From positions 1-19,901 of the forward strand of contig JAHIUV010000027.1 of the NCBI GenBank assembly GCA_018817035.1: DNA of 19,901 bases, in the 5' to 3' direction. Made by a program: the position numbers and the translations under genes. Shown here in pieces: positions 1 to 7,524 of the stretch (position 1 is its first letter; each line of letters opens with the position of its first letter). The stretch comes from Candidatus Omnitrophota bacterium. Its GTDB lineage: Bacteria; Omnitrophota; Gorgyraeia; Gorgyraeales; Gorgyraeaceae. The notes beneath the pieces are model-generated. The model was not told the DNA's origin. It ran no database searches and saw only the letters and a list, made by a program, of their open reading frames with translations.

Positions 1-916
1 CATGCATAAGAAGGACCTTTGTTTTTATGAGCTCATTATCTATTACCCCGGCTGTGAGTTTCAATGCGCTAAGCACGGGAATCCCATTTTTCAGGAGAGA
101 AGAAAGCGTCCCCGAAAACCTGAAAAATTCAGAACTCTTTATAAGCCTTCCCAAAACAGGTAATTTCAACTTGATCTTATCTATTGCTATTTTTACCACG
201 GGACTGGAGGCTGATCTTTTATAGAAAAATACGGCCAGGATCAGTAAACCCGCCAAAAGGCTCCAGAAATCCCTTAAAAAATCACTGACACCTATAAGCG
301 CTCTGGTCGCGAAAGGAAGCGTCTCCCCCATATCTACGAGCATACCTGTAATCTTTGGCACGACGAATACCATCATAATAATTACGGTGGCAATGCCTAC
401 TACTGCCATGAGCGCGGGATAAGCCAGCGCGGCAAGTATCTTGGACCGCACGGCAAGTTGTTTTTCCAAAAATTCAGAAATATTCCCAAGGGCTTCTTTA
501 AGAAGTCCACCCTCTTCCCCTGAACGTGCCAGATTCACATATAAAGTGGGAAATGCCCTAGGATATGACCTCAAAGCTTCCGAGAGCGAACTGCCATTTT
601 TTATCATATTCCTTATTCCGTTCACTATCTCTCTTAAGACGCGTCCGGCTGTCTGATTCTCGACCATGAGTAACGCGTCGTAAAGCGGCAGGCCTGAATC
701 TAAGAGTTCCGAAAGCTCTCTTGTGAATATCGCGAGATCTTTTATTTCTACATGCCTTGTTTTTTCCTTAGGCGAGTCGGGCGCGGCCTTGACCCATAGC
801 GGATAACAACCAGACCTCATCAGCTGTCTTGCCGCGGAAAGTTCAGAATCAGCCTCGATCTCAGATTCTATAATTTTCGCGGATGATGTCTTTGCCCTGT
901 ATAAAAAAACAGCCAT
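1..916 (-). CDS. gspF: Type II secretion / type IV pilus inner-membrane platform protein GspF (partial, 3' end cut by window edge)
   Basis: This is the polytopic inner-membrane platform protein that couples the GspE ATPase to pseudopilus assembly. Reading from the ATG at 916 gives 305 open residues before the window ends; the family is about 400 long, so roughly the last quarter is missing. The N-terminus MAVFLYRAKT is typical. The first F domain (about residues 58-180) holds FTRELSELLDSGLPLYDAL and ARSGEEGGLL, followed by a hydrophobic segment at about 162-187 (LAALAYPALMAVVGIATVII). A second membrane segment lies near 216-232 and the second F domain starts near 265 (FFRFSGTLSSLLKNGIPVL). 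The third membrane helix would lie beyond the edge. It starts 13 nt after the gspE stop with only a G-rich weak ribosome site, so it is probably translated from the gspE message. The family call is secure; whether the system is T2SS or T4P cannot be told from these two genes. Confidence 0.93.
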   Translation of the reverse strand, partial: MAVFLYRAKTSSAKIIESEIEADSELSAARQLMRSGCYPLWVKAAPDSPKEKTRHVEIKDLAIFTRELSELLDSGLPLYDALLMVENQTAGRVLREIVNGIRNMIKNGSSLSEALRSYPRAFPTLYVNLARSGEEGGLLKEALGNISEFLEKQLAVRSKILAALAYPALMAVVGIATVIIMMVFVVPKITGMLVDMGETLPFATRALIGVSDFLRDFWSLLAGLLILAVFFYKRSASSPVVKIAIDKIKLKLPVLGRLIKSSEFFRFSGTLSSLLKNGIPVLSALKLTAGVIDNELIKTKVLLMH

Positions 917-929
917 CGCGTACCCGCCC

Positions 930-2501
930 CTATGAATCTTTTTCAGTTACCCTCATTACTTCACTTATTGTCGTAAGGCCTTTCTTGATCTTTTCCCAGC
1001 CGTCCATGCGGAGAGTGCGCATGCCCAGCGCCAAAGCTTTTTTTCTTATCCTGCCTGACGGCGCCCTGCTCAAGATCAATTCGCGAATATCTCCTGTAAC
1101 AGGCAAAAATTCATATATTCCCGTGCGGCCCTTAAATCCCGTAAACCTGCAGGATTCACAGCCCACGCCCTCATAAAAAACTACCTTATTCATATCATCT
1201 TTTGCGCCAAATTCCTTTATCGTTTCGCTGTCAGGTTTTTTCTCAAGTTTACATTCCGGACAAATAAGCCTTATCAGCCGCTGGGCGATAAAACATTCCA
1301 CGGAACTCGCCAATAGATACGGCTCAGCTCCCATATCAAGCAAGCGTGCAACTCCTCCCGCGGCGTCATTTGTATGTAAGGTGCTTAAGACAAGATGGCC
1401 TGTCAGCGCGGCGCGTATCGTGATCTCAGACGTCTCAATATCCCTTACCTCTCCCACCATCATAATATCAGGATCGTGCCTGAGCATAAAACGCAGACCC
1501 GTGGCAAAACCTAAACCTATAAAAGGATTGACCTGGACCTGGGTTATGCCTTTTAGCTGATATTCGATCGGGTCCTCTATTGTTATGATCTTTTTATCGG
1601 CGCTGTTAACTCTGGATAAGGACGCGTATAACGTAGTGGTCTTGCCGCTGCCCGTAGGCCCGGTTACAAAAATAATGCCATGCGGTTTTTTTATAAGGTC
1701 CAAAAGGATGTCCATATCCGATCCTGAGAGCCCAAGGCCGCTCAAACTATAAAGCATACTGCCGCTCAGGATCCTCAGGTCAGCGCTTTCGCCGAATTGC
1801 GTCGGAAGCATCGACACTCTCAGATCCAGATCTTCATCTCCCGCCTTTACTTTCATCCTGCCGTCCTGAGGCTTACGGCGTTCCGCGATATCCAGGCGCG
1901 CCATGATCTTTATCCTTGAAATTATAGCGGCGTGAAAACGTCTCGCGTTTTGCGGCACGGGCATATCATACAATATCCCGTCTATCCTGTTTCTTATCCT
2001 TAATTCATCCTCATAGGGCTCGATATGGATATCAGTGGCCCTGTTCTTTACCGCCTGAACCAGAACCTGGTTCACGAACCTTATTATCGACGCGTCCCCG
2101 GAAAGCCCTTCGATATCTATATCCTCGGTTTCAGGCAAAGGTAATATACTGTTAGGTGAGTCATTTTGTCCTAAAATGCCCTCTATTGTCTCCGCGCCTA
2201 TGCCATAATATTCTTTTATAGCGTCAGCGATATCTCTCTCATCAGCCAAAACCCCTTCCACGTCAAGCCCGACCAGCAATTTTATGTCATCAAGCACGCC
2301 CGGATCCATAGGCGGCGCAAGAGCAACGGTGAGACTATTTTCTTTAAGTTTTACGGGAAAAATCTTGTAGTGGCAGGCAATTCTTGCCGGGATTTTTAGC
2401 AATACTTCGGGAGAGATGGCCAATTCTTTTATTTTAACATAAGGAATATCGAATATTATAGCGGAATTGGATTTTGAAAAAGATAAAATGCTTCCTGGCA
2501 T
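930..2501 (-). CDS. gspE: Type II secretion / pilus assembly ATPase GspE (PilB family)
   Basis: Cytoplasmic hexameric ATPase that powers pseudopilus or pilus assembly. The 523 residues contain an MshEN-type N-domain (about 18-100, beginning IPYVKIKELAISPEVL), an Asp box (DIHIEPYEDELRIR from 157), Walker A GPTGSGKT at 281-288, Walker B around DPDIMMVGE (343-351), a His box TGHLVLSTLHTNDA (367-380) and a Zn site with two CxxC pairs (C414/C417 and C448/C451). All catalytic motifs are intact. The first subdomain seen in many relatives (a GELLV...GLITEEQL-like helix pair) is absent, so the protein starts directly at the conserved MshEN core. No Shine-Dalgarno sequence precedes the ATG at 2501, but a good promoter ends 9 nt before it, which suggests a leaderless message. 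The next in-frame option is a TTG about 27 codons in, also without a ribosome site. gspF follows after 13 nt. Confidence 0.95.
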   Translation of the reverse strand: MPGSILSFSKSNSAIIFDIPYVKIKELAISPEVLLKIPARIACHYKIFPVKLKENSLTVALAPPMDPGVLDDIKLLVGLDVEGVLADERDIADAIKEYYGIGAETIEGILGQNDSPNSILPLPETEDIDIEGLSGDASIIRFVNQVLVQAVKNRATDIHIEPYEDELRIRNRIDGILYDMPVPQNARRFHAAIISRIKIMARLDIAERRKPQDGRMKVKAGDEDLDLRVSMLPTQFGESADLRILSGSMLYSLSGLGLSGSDMDILLDLIKKPHGIIFVTGPTGSGKTTTLYASLSRVNSADKKIITIEDPIEYQLKGITQVQVNPFIGLGFATGLRFMLRHDPDIMMVGEVRDIETSEITIRAALTGHLVLSTLHTNDAAGGVARLLDMGAEPYLLASSVECFIAQRLIRLICPECKLEKKPDSETIKEFGAKDDMNKVVFYEGVGCESCRFTGFKGRTGIYEFLPVTGDIRELILSRAPSGRIRKKALALGMRTLRMDGWEKIKKGLTTISEVMRVTEKDS

Positions 2502-2510
2502 ACATTGTGG

Positions 2511-2539
2511 ATTTTATCACAAGAAAGCAAGTTTGTCAT
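2511..2539 (-). promoter_or_regulatory. Sigma-70-type promoter candidate for gspE-gspF
   Basis: On the minus strand, ATGACA (2539-2534, 5/6 to TTGACA) is followed by a 17-nt spacer and TAAAAT (2516-2511, 5/6 to TATAAT), with a TG extended -10 dinucleotide at 2519-2518. The -10 ends 9 nt before the gspE ATG. Transcription would therefore begin at or just before the start codon, consistent with the lack of a ribosome site. It separates secretion-gene transcription from the fatty-acid operon upstream. Confidence 0.55.
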
Positions 2540-2565
2540 CGCAAAATTTTATAAAGGAATAATGA

Positions 2566-2711
2566 GTGAGTTAATAGGGGTACTTTAAAGCTTTTACCGG
2601 ACGCAAATATCCTTCGAGCGAAGCAGAGCGTAGTCGAGAAGCATACTCAGAAAGTTCTCGACTCGTTTCACTCGCTCGAACAATATTGGCATACAATCCC
2701 CGATAACTCAC
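2566..2711. repeat. Hairpin repeat element, copy A (MITE-like, 8-bp terminal inverted repeats)
   Basis: A 146-bp non-coding element between fabF and gspE, bounded by GTGAGTTA (2566-2573) and its reverse complement TAACTCAC (2704-2711). Inside are TCGAGCG/CGCTCGA and GTCGAGAA/TTCTCGAC inverted motifs, so the element can fold on itself. It is closely similar over its whole length to copy B at 16557-16706, with an identical 42-nt stretch at 2646-2687 versus 16639-16680. No coding potential is apparent. No target-site duplication is obvious. Confidence 0.75.
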
Positions 2712-2726
2712 CGGTTACTTACAGGA

Positions 2727-3962
2727 TTAAAGTTTTTTAGCGCAGAGCGTGGCGTTATGGCCCCCGAAACCCAGGGAATTCGACAAAGTAACGTTAACTT
2801 TTTCTTTGCGCGCGGTATTAGGCACATAGTCAAGGTCACAGTCAGGGTCAGGAGTTTCGTAATTGATAGTCGGCGGGATAATGTCGTTCTTTATTGCCAG
2901 GCAGCACGCGACAAATTCCACTCCTCCGGCGGCCCCCAATAAATGGCCTGTCATGGATTTCGTGGATGAGACAGCTATTTTTTTCGCGCGATCATTGAAT
3001 ACTTTTTTTATCGCGAGTGTTTCCACCTTGTCATTAAGATAGGTGGATGTGCCGTGTGCATTTATGTAAGATATATCCTCTGTCTTCATACCGGCGTCTT
3101 TAATCGCGTTCGCCATACATCTGGCAGGGCTTTCGGCTGACGGATCAGGGGCAGTCATATGATAACCGTCGCCACTCATCCCAAAGCCCGCGAGCTCAGC
3201 GTAGATCTTAGCGTTCCTTTTCTTCGCGTGTTCGTATTCCTCCAATATAACTATGCCTGAGCCCTCGGCTATAACAAATCCGTCCCTGTTCTTATCGAAA
3301 GGCCTGCTTGCCTTTTCAGGGGCATCATTACGGGTAGAAAGCGCTCTTAACGCGCAAAAGCCTCCGACACCGAGCGCCGTTATACAGCTTTCTGTTCCTC
3401 CTGTTATCATAACGTCAGCATCGCCGTTCTGTATTATCCTAAAAGCATTACCTATGGCATGTGAACCCGCGGCGCACGCGGTCGTGGTACATGAATTCGG
3501 ACCTTTTACATTAAGCATTATCGAGATATGCCCTGACGCCATATTTACTATAAGCATCGGGATAAGAAAAGGTGTGATCCTGGAAGGGCCTTTTTCAAGT
3601 ATGATCTTGTATTGTTCCTCTATTATACGCAGGCTCCCTATGCCGGAACCTACCAAAACGCCTATATTAAAAGGGTCTTCTTTTGTAATATCTATCCCTG
3701 AATCATCAAACGCTTCTTTGGCCGCTGTAACCGCAAACTGGACAAATTTCTCCATGCGCCTGAGTTCTTTTTTTGGAATAAACGGATGCGGGACAAAATT
3801 TTTGATCTCTCCGGCTACGCGAGAATCATAATCCTTGCAGTCAAAGCTGGTCAACGGCCCGACACCGTTTTTTCCTTTGATAAGAGCAGACCAGAACTCA
3901 TCCTTATTATTCCCTACCGGAGAAATAACGCCTAATCCTGTAACAACGACCCTACGCTTCAT
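2727..3962 (-). CDS. fabF: Beta-ketoacyl-ACP synthase II (FabF)
   Basis: Condensing enzyme that extends acyl-ACP with malonyl-ACP in the elongation cycle. The length of 411 residues is normal. The thiolase fold carries the KAS II Cys-His-His set: C163 in TACAAGSHAIG, H303 in NAHGTST, H340 in STKSMTGHLLGAAGG, with the conserved lysine K335. The segment IVNMASGHISIMLNVKGPNS and the end NSLGFGGHNA are typical of true FabF. The ATG at 3962 has an AAGGGTG ribosome site about 7 nt upstream. It is the last gene of the fatty-acid cluster, separated from acpP by a terminator-like hairpin, so it may be expressed at a lower level than acpP. A second KAS lies three genes upstream and shares a long, nearly identical C-terminal stretch. 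Confidence 0.96.
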   Translation of the reverse strand: MKRRVVVTGLGVISPVGNNKDEFWSALIKGKNGVGPLTSFDCKDYDSRVAGEIKNFVPHPFIPKKELRRMEKFVQFAVTAAKEAFDDSGIDITKEDPFNIGVLVGSGIGSLRIIEEQYKIILEKGPSRITPFLIPMLIVNMASGHISIMLNVKGPNSCTTTACAAGSHAIGNAFRIIQNGDADVMITGGTESCITALGVGGFCALRALSTRNDAPEKASRPFDKNRDGFVIAEGSGIVILEEYEHAKKRNAKIYAELAGFGMSGDGYHMTAPDPSAESPARCMANAIKDAGMKTEDISYINAHGTSTYLNDKVETLAIKKVFNDRAKKIAVSSTKSMTGHLLGAAGGVEFVACCLAIKNDIIPPTINYETPDPDCDLDYVPNTARKEKVNVTLSNSLGFGGHNATLCAKKL

Positions 3963-3974
3963 AATATCACACCC

Positions 3975-4030
3975 TTAAAAATAAGGGGCTAGAAGAGAAT
4001 CAAGTTTGTTTCCCTCTCCTCTAACCCCTT
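3975..4030 (-). terminator. Terminator-like hairpin between acpP and fabF
   Basis: In the minus-strand RNA, 17 nt at 4030-4014 (AAGGGGTTAGAGGAGAG) can pair with 3999-3983 throughout if G-U pairs are allowed. The loop is about 14 nt and ATTTTT follows immediately. This looks like an intrinsic terminator or partial attenuator placed after acpP. The U run is short, so read-through into fabF is likely. Confidence 0.6.
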
Positions 4031-4053
4031 TATATCAAGATAACACAACAATG

Positions 4054-4293
4054 TTACTTCTTGTCTGATTTTTCTTCTATATATTTAATAGCATCGCCTA
4101 CGGTAGCGATCTTTTCGGCATCTTCATCCGGAATCTCTACCCCGAATTCCTCTTCAAGAGCCATGACCAGCTCTACTGTATCAAGAGAATCCGCTCCGAG
4201 GTCATCGATAAAAGAAGCCTCCGGCACCACTTCTTCCGGCTTTACACCAAGTTGTTCTGCTATTATTGACTTTACTTTCTCTACAACCGCCAT
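4054..4293 (-). CDS. acpP: Acyl carrier protein (AcpP)
   Basis: Small acidic cytoplasmic protein that carries growing acyl chains on a 4'-phosphopantetheine arm. At 79 residues it is of normal length. The attachment serine is S36 in the classic DDLGADSLDTVELVMALEEE motif, with the helix III region GVEIPDEDAEKIATVGD following. A strong AAGGAGGG ribosome site precedes the ATG at 4293, as expected for a highly expressed gene. It lies 26 nt after fabG and is followed by a terminator-like hairpin. The holo-ACP synthase gene is not in this window. Confidence 0.98.
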   Translation of the reverse strand: MAVVEKVKSIIAEQLGVKPEEVVPEASFIDDLGADSLDTVELVMALEEEFGVEIPDEDAEKIATVGDAIKYIEEKSDKK

Positions 4294-4319
4294 TTTGCAC
4301 CCTCCTTTTATACTGCTTA

Positions 4320-5069
4320 TTACATCAACATACCACCATCGATCTGTATAACCTGACCTGTTATATAAGAAGATCTTTCGCTTGAAAGGAATAAAGCAAG
4401 GTCCGCGACATCTTTCGGCTCGCCAAATCTCCCAAGCGGTATAGCGGATAACATTCTTTTCTGCACATCTTCTGACAATTTAGCCGTCATCTCTGTTCTT
4501 ATGAAACCCGGCGCTATAGCGTTAACACAAACACCGCGGGAAGCCAGCTCTTTTGCCACACTCTTGGTAAGGCCTATTATGCCTGCCTTGGAAGCGGCGT
4601 AATTCGCCTGACCAATGTTACCCATTATTCCAATGATCGAAGCAAGGTTCACTATCTTGCCGGAACGCTGCTTTAGCATAACTTTCGCGGCGGCCTTTGT
4701 GCAAATAAAACAGCCTTTTAGGTTTACCGCTATGACCTTATCCCAATCCTCATCAGACATTCTTAGGACAAGACCGTCTTTTGTTATGCCTGCGTTGTTA
4801 ATAAGTATATCTAATCTGCCGTATTTGTCAAGAATTTTATCCATGGTCTCCTGCACATCTTTTGTGCTGGTAACGTCTGTCTTAAGGCCTATGGATTTCC
4901 TGCCCATGTCCTCGATCTCTTTAGCGGTTGCCTGGGCTTCTTCAAGATTTACATCGCATATTACTACATCAGCGCCTTCCCCGGCAAAACCAAGAGCTAT
5001 CTCTTTACCTATCCCCCTGGCGCCTCCGGTTACAAGAGCGACTTTTCCTTCCAGATTAAATTCACACAT
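4320..5069 (-). CDS. fabG: 3-oxoacyl-ACP reductase (FabG)
   Basis: NADPH-dependent short-chain dehydrogenase that reduces beta-ketoacyl-ACP to beta-hydroxyacyl-ACP. The 249 residues show the Rossmann motif TGGARGIG (14-21), NNAG (91-94) and the full catalytic tetrad N116, S144, Y157 and K161 (YAASK). The tail ends GQVIQIDGGM, as in FabG. A very strong AAGGAGGAG ribosome site lies 3 nt before the ATG at 5069. The position between a KAS gene and acpP supports FabG rather than an unrelated short-chain dehydrogenase. The gap to the upstream synthase is 13 nt. Confidence 0.97.
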   Translation of the reverse strand: MCEFNLEGKVALVTGGARGIGKEIALGFAGEGADVVICDVNLEEAQATAKEIEDMGRKSIGLKTDVTSTKDVQETMDKILDKYGRLDILINNAGITKDGLVLRMSDEDWDKVIAVNLKGCFICTKAAAKVMLKQRSGKIVNLASIIGIMGNIGQANYAASKAGIIGLTKSVAKELASRGVCVNAIAPGFIRTEMTAKLSEDVQKRMLSAIPLGRFGEPKDVADLALFLSSERSSYITGQVIQIDGGMLM

Positions 5070-5082
5070 GTTCTCCTCCTTA

Positions 5083-6321
5083 TTATCCTTTGAATTTCCT
5101 CACTACAAGAGCTGAATTTTTCCCTCCAAAACCAAATGAATTTTTAAGCATAACCTCTACATTTGCCTTCCTGGCCTTATTAGGGACATAGTCGAGGTCG
5201 CAGTCAGGGTCAGGTGTTTCATAGTTTATCGTAGGCGGGATAACACCCTCTTCTAAAGCCACCAGCGCGCCTATCAGCTCTACGCTTCCGGCAGCGCCTA
5301 TCAGATGCCCTATCATGGATTTAACGGAACTTATCGCGAGCTTATGCGCGTGTTCGCCAAACACTTCCTTTAATATGGCTGTCTCATTAGCGTCATTTAT
5401 AGGAGTTGATGTGCCATGCGCGTTTACATAATCTACATCTTCAGGCCGCACATTAGCATCTTTTAAAGCATACCTGAGCGCCCTTATTGCCTGTTTGCCT
5501 GAAGGTTCAGGCTTAGTCATGTGATACGCGTCACACGTCATACCAAAGCCAACTATTTCTCCATATATATGAGCGTTACGCGCCAAAGCATGCTCGAGAT
5601 CTTCCAGTATCAAAATACCGGAACCCTCAGACAGGACAAAACCATCCCTTTCCTTATCAAAAGGCCTCGAGGCTTTTTCAGGAGCATCATTCCTTCGGGA
5701 CAATGCCCTTAACACGCAGAACGCGCTAAGTATAGGCGGAAATATAGGCGCATCCGCTCCTCCCATTATTATTATATCTAATTTTCTATTCCTGATCGCG
5801 TCAAACGCGTATCCCATAGCGTCCGAAGCGGAAGAACAGGCTGTTGCTATGGAAAAACTTGGGCCATTGATGCCCAACTCTATGGATATCTGGCTTGAAG
5901 GCGCGTCGGGAAAGGAGGCTATAGCGGTAAATGTATTTATCTTCATCGGCCCCTTATCCCTAAACACATTATGTTGTTCCAGTATCATGCCGTGGCCCGC
6001 CATCGCGGTCCCTATCATGACACCTATGCGCTCAGGATCCTCGTTGCTTATTTTCAGAGCGGCATCCTCTACAGCCATCTTAGCGGCTGAAACCGCCAGA
6101 TGAGAAGTGCGGTCCATTCTCTTTAGCTGTTTATGCGAAATAAACTCTGCCGGATCAAAATCAATCTCACCGGCAAACTGGGTAGGGAACGGGCTGGGAT
6201 CAAACCGCGTGATGCGTCTTATTCCTGAGCGGCCCTCTTTAAGGGCATCCCAAAATGAACGCTTACCTGTGCCGTTAGGCGCGACAACTCCAAGACCTGT
6301 TATAACGACTCGCCTGTTCAT
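5083..6321 (-). CDS. Second beta-ketoacyl-ACP synthase, KAS II-like
   Basis: A second condensing enzyme of 412 residues with intact catalytic residues: C162 in ATACSSASDAMG, H302 in NAHGTSTP and H339 in SVKSMIGHLIGAAGS. It shares long stretches with the fabF product, for example PPTINYETPDPDCDLDYVPN and RNDAPEKASRPFDK. It differs around the active-site cysteine (ACSSA instead of ACAAG) and in the dimer region before it (ASFPDAPSSQISIELGINGP). This suggests a paralogue with a different chain-length or substrate preference, perhaps filling a FabB-like role; that is inference. It sits between fabD and fabG, a place with no KAS gene in the E. coli cluster. The ATG at 6321 has an AGGA ribosome site 8 nt upstream. 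A repeat element separates it from fabD. Confidence 0.93.
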   Translation of the reverse strand: MNRRVVITGLGVVAPNGTGKRSFWDALKEGRSGIRRITRFDPSPFPTQFAGEIDFDPAEFISHKQLKRMDRTSHLAVSAAKMAVEDAALKISNEDPERIGVMIGTAMAGHGMILEQHNVFRDKGPMKINTFTAIASFPDAPSSQISIELGINGPSFSIATACSSASDAMGYAFDAIRNRKLDIIIMGGADAPIFPPILSAFCVLRALSRRNDAPEKASRPFDKERDGFVLSEGSGILILEDLEHALARNAHIYGEIVGFGMTCDAYHMTKPEPSGKQAIRALRYALKDANVRPEDVDYVNAHGTSTPINDANETAILKEVFGEHAHKLAISSVKSMIGHLIGAAGSVELIGALVALEEGVIPPTINYETPDPDCDLDYVPNKARKANVEVMLKNSFGFGGKNSALVVRKFKG

Positions 6322-6354
6322 GCTCTTTTTCCTATAAATATCATCAACCGTAAC

Positions 6355-6522
6355 TTCTCGACTCGCGAAGTTTACCCTGAGCGTAATCGAAGGGCTCGCT
6401 CGAAGAATATTGTTCGAGCCTGCCCCGTTCCAAATCGAAAATTTGGTATGGGGCGTAGTCGAAGGGCTCGCTCGAAGAATATTGTTCGAGCGAAGTCCGC
6501 CAGAGGCGGACGGAGTCGAGAA
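6355..6522. repeat. Composite hairpin repeat with two 38-bp tandem units
   Basis: The element is bounded by the inverted pair TTCTCGACTC (6355-6364) and GAGTCGAGAA (6513-6522). It contains two 38-bp units (6382-6419 and 6454-6491, one mismatch, period 72), each holding CTCGAAGAATATTGTTCGAG. Two unrelated stem-loops are embedded: 6422-6454 (14-bp stem with one mismatch) and 6495-6511 (GTCCGCC/GGCGGAC with a 3-nt loop). The whole fabD-KAS gap of 224 nt is essentially this element. An open frame of 65 codons crosses it but is a translation of the repeat, not a gene. Confidence 0.8.
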
Positions 6523-6545
6523 CTAAAGTTATGATTCGCATCGTC

Positions 6546-7475
6546 TTACTGAATGTTTTCTAAATCAAGGTCTTGCGCTTTGTCTATATTGTAGACTTTT
6601 AAATCCGCGTCTATCCTGCGCATAAGGCCTTTCAGGATTTTGCCGGGACCTATTTCAAAAAACGTGTTGACGCCTGAAGACGCGATCTTTTTTACGGATT
6701 CTTCCCAACGAACAGGGCTATATAACTGCTTAACAAGATTTTCCTTGATCTCTTCGGGAGTCTTTGCGTAATCAGCCGTGACGTTACTCACTACATCTAT
6801 CTCCGGCGATAAAAAATTTACTCTATCAAGTTCTAGCCTTAATAACTCCGCGGCTTCTTTCATCAAAGAAGAATGAAATCCTCCGCTCACATTAAGCGCT
6901 ATGGCTTTTTTGGCGCCTTTTTCCTTTGCCAGCGACATTGCCTTATCCACGTATTCTTTTGCGCCTGATATCACTATTTGTCCGGGGCAGTTCAGATTGG
7001 CTATCTCCGCGCCGCTCTCTTTACAAACAAAATCAAGGTCCTCGAGCGAAAGGCCGATTATAGAGGCCATGCTTCCAGGATTTTTCTGCGAAGCCTTTTC
7101 CATTAACTCTCCGCGCCTGCGCACAAGCCGCACGGCAGATGAAAAAGATATACTACTCGAAGCCGCAAGCGCCGTAAGTTCACCAAGACTAAGTCCGGCG
7201 CAAGCAACCACATCCAAACCTTGCCTGTCGTTCATAGAGCCCAGAGCCCTAAGAGCAGCCATGCTGGCAACAAAAATACATACCTGACTATTAGCCGTCC
7301 GAGTAAGTTCCTCTATAGGGCCTTCAAAACAAAGCTTTTTTATTTTTACTTCAGGGAGAATATCCTCCGCGTCGTCAAAAACTTTTTTCGACTCAGGATA
7401 ACTATCATATAATTCCCTACCCATGCCTATATATTGCGCGCCCTGCCCCGGAAAGATATAACAGGCTTTATTCAT
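6546..7475 (-). CDS. fabD: Malonyl-CoA:ACP transacylase (FabD)
   Basis: Transfers malonyl from CoA to ACP, supplying the extender unit. The 309 residues match the family length. Visible features are the oxyanion-hole IFPGQGAQY (7-15), the nucleophile S96 in GLSLGE (94-99), R121 in the RRRGELM segment, H201 in GGFHSSLM, and the C-terminal EIGPGKILKGLMRRID. An AAGGGA ribosome site lies about 6 nt before the ATG at 7475. A second ATG 5 nt upstream opens only a two-codon frame and is not used. It follows fabH after 49 nt containing a short heptamer repeat. Confidence 0.96.
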   Translation of the reverse strand: MNKACYIFPGQGAQYIGMGRELYDSYPESKKVFDDAEDILPEVKIKKLCFEGPIEELTRTANSQVCIFVASMAALRALGSMNDRQGLDVVACAGLSLGELTALAASSSISFSSAVRLVRRRGELMEKASQKNPGSMASIIGLSLEDLDFVCKESGAEIANLNCPGQIVISGAKEYVDKAMSLAKEKGAKKAIALNVSGGFHSSLMKEAAELLRLELDRVNFLSPEIDVVSNVTADYAKTPEEIKENLVKQLYSPVRWEESVKKIASSGVNTFFEIGPGKILKGLMRRIDADLKVYNIDKAQDLDLENIQ

Positions 7476-7489
7476 ATCATGTCCCTTTT

Positions 7490-7520
7490 GCTTATAACTT
7501 AAAGCTTACGGCTTATAGCT
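7490..7520. repeat. Short degenerate 7-bp tandem repeat between fabH and fabD
   Basis: The gap reads as four and a half heptamers related to GCTTATA (GCTTATA, ACTTAAA, GCTTACG, GCTTATA, GCT). It lies between the fabH stop and the fabD ribosome site. Its role is unknown; it may only be a slippage-prone spacer. Confidence 0.5.
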
Positions 7521-7524
7521 AAAA

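Noticed and set aside
3253..3831. Long plus-strand frame of 192 codons within fabF
   Set aside because: It is antisense to a conserved enzyme, with no ribosome site or recognisable motif; long shadow frames are expected opposite such genes.
6344..6541. A 65-codon open frame on the minus strand between fabD and the second KAS
   Set aside because: It is a translation of the hairpin repeat: the peptide repeats LEQYSSSEPFDYA twice, has no ribosome site and ends in repeat sequence. Similar peptides are, as I recall, common spurious hypothetical proteins.
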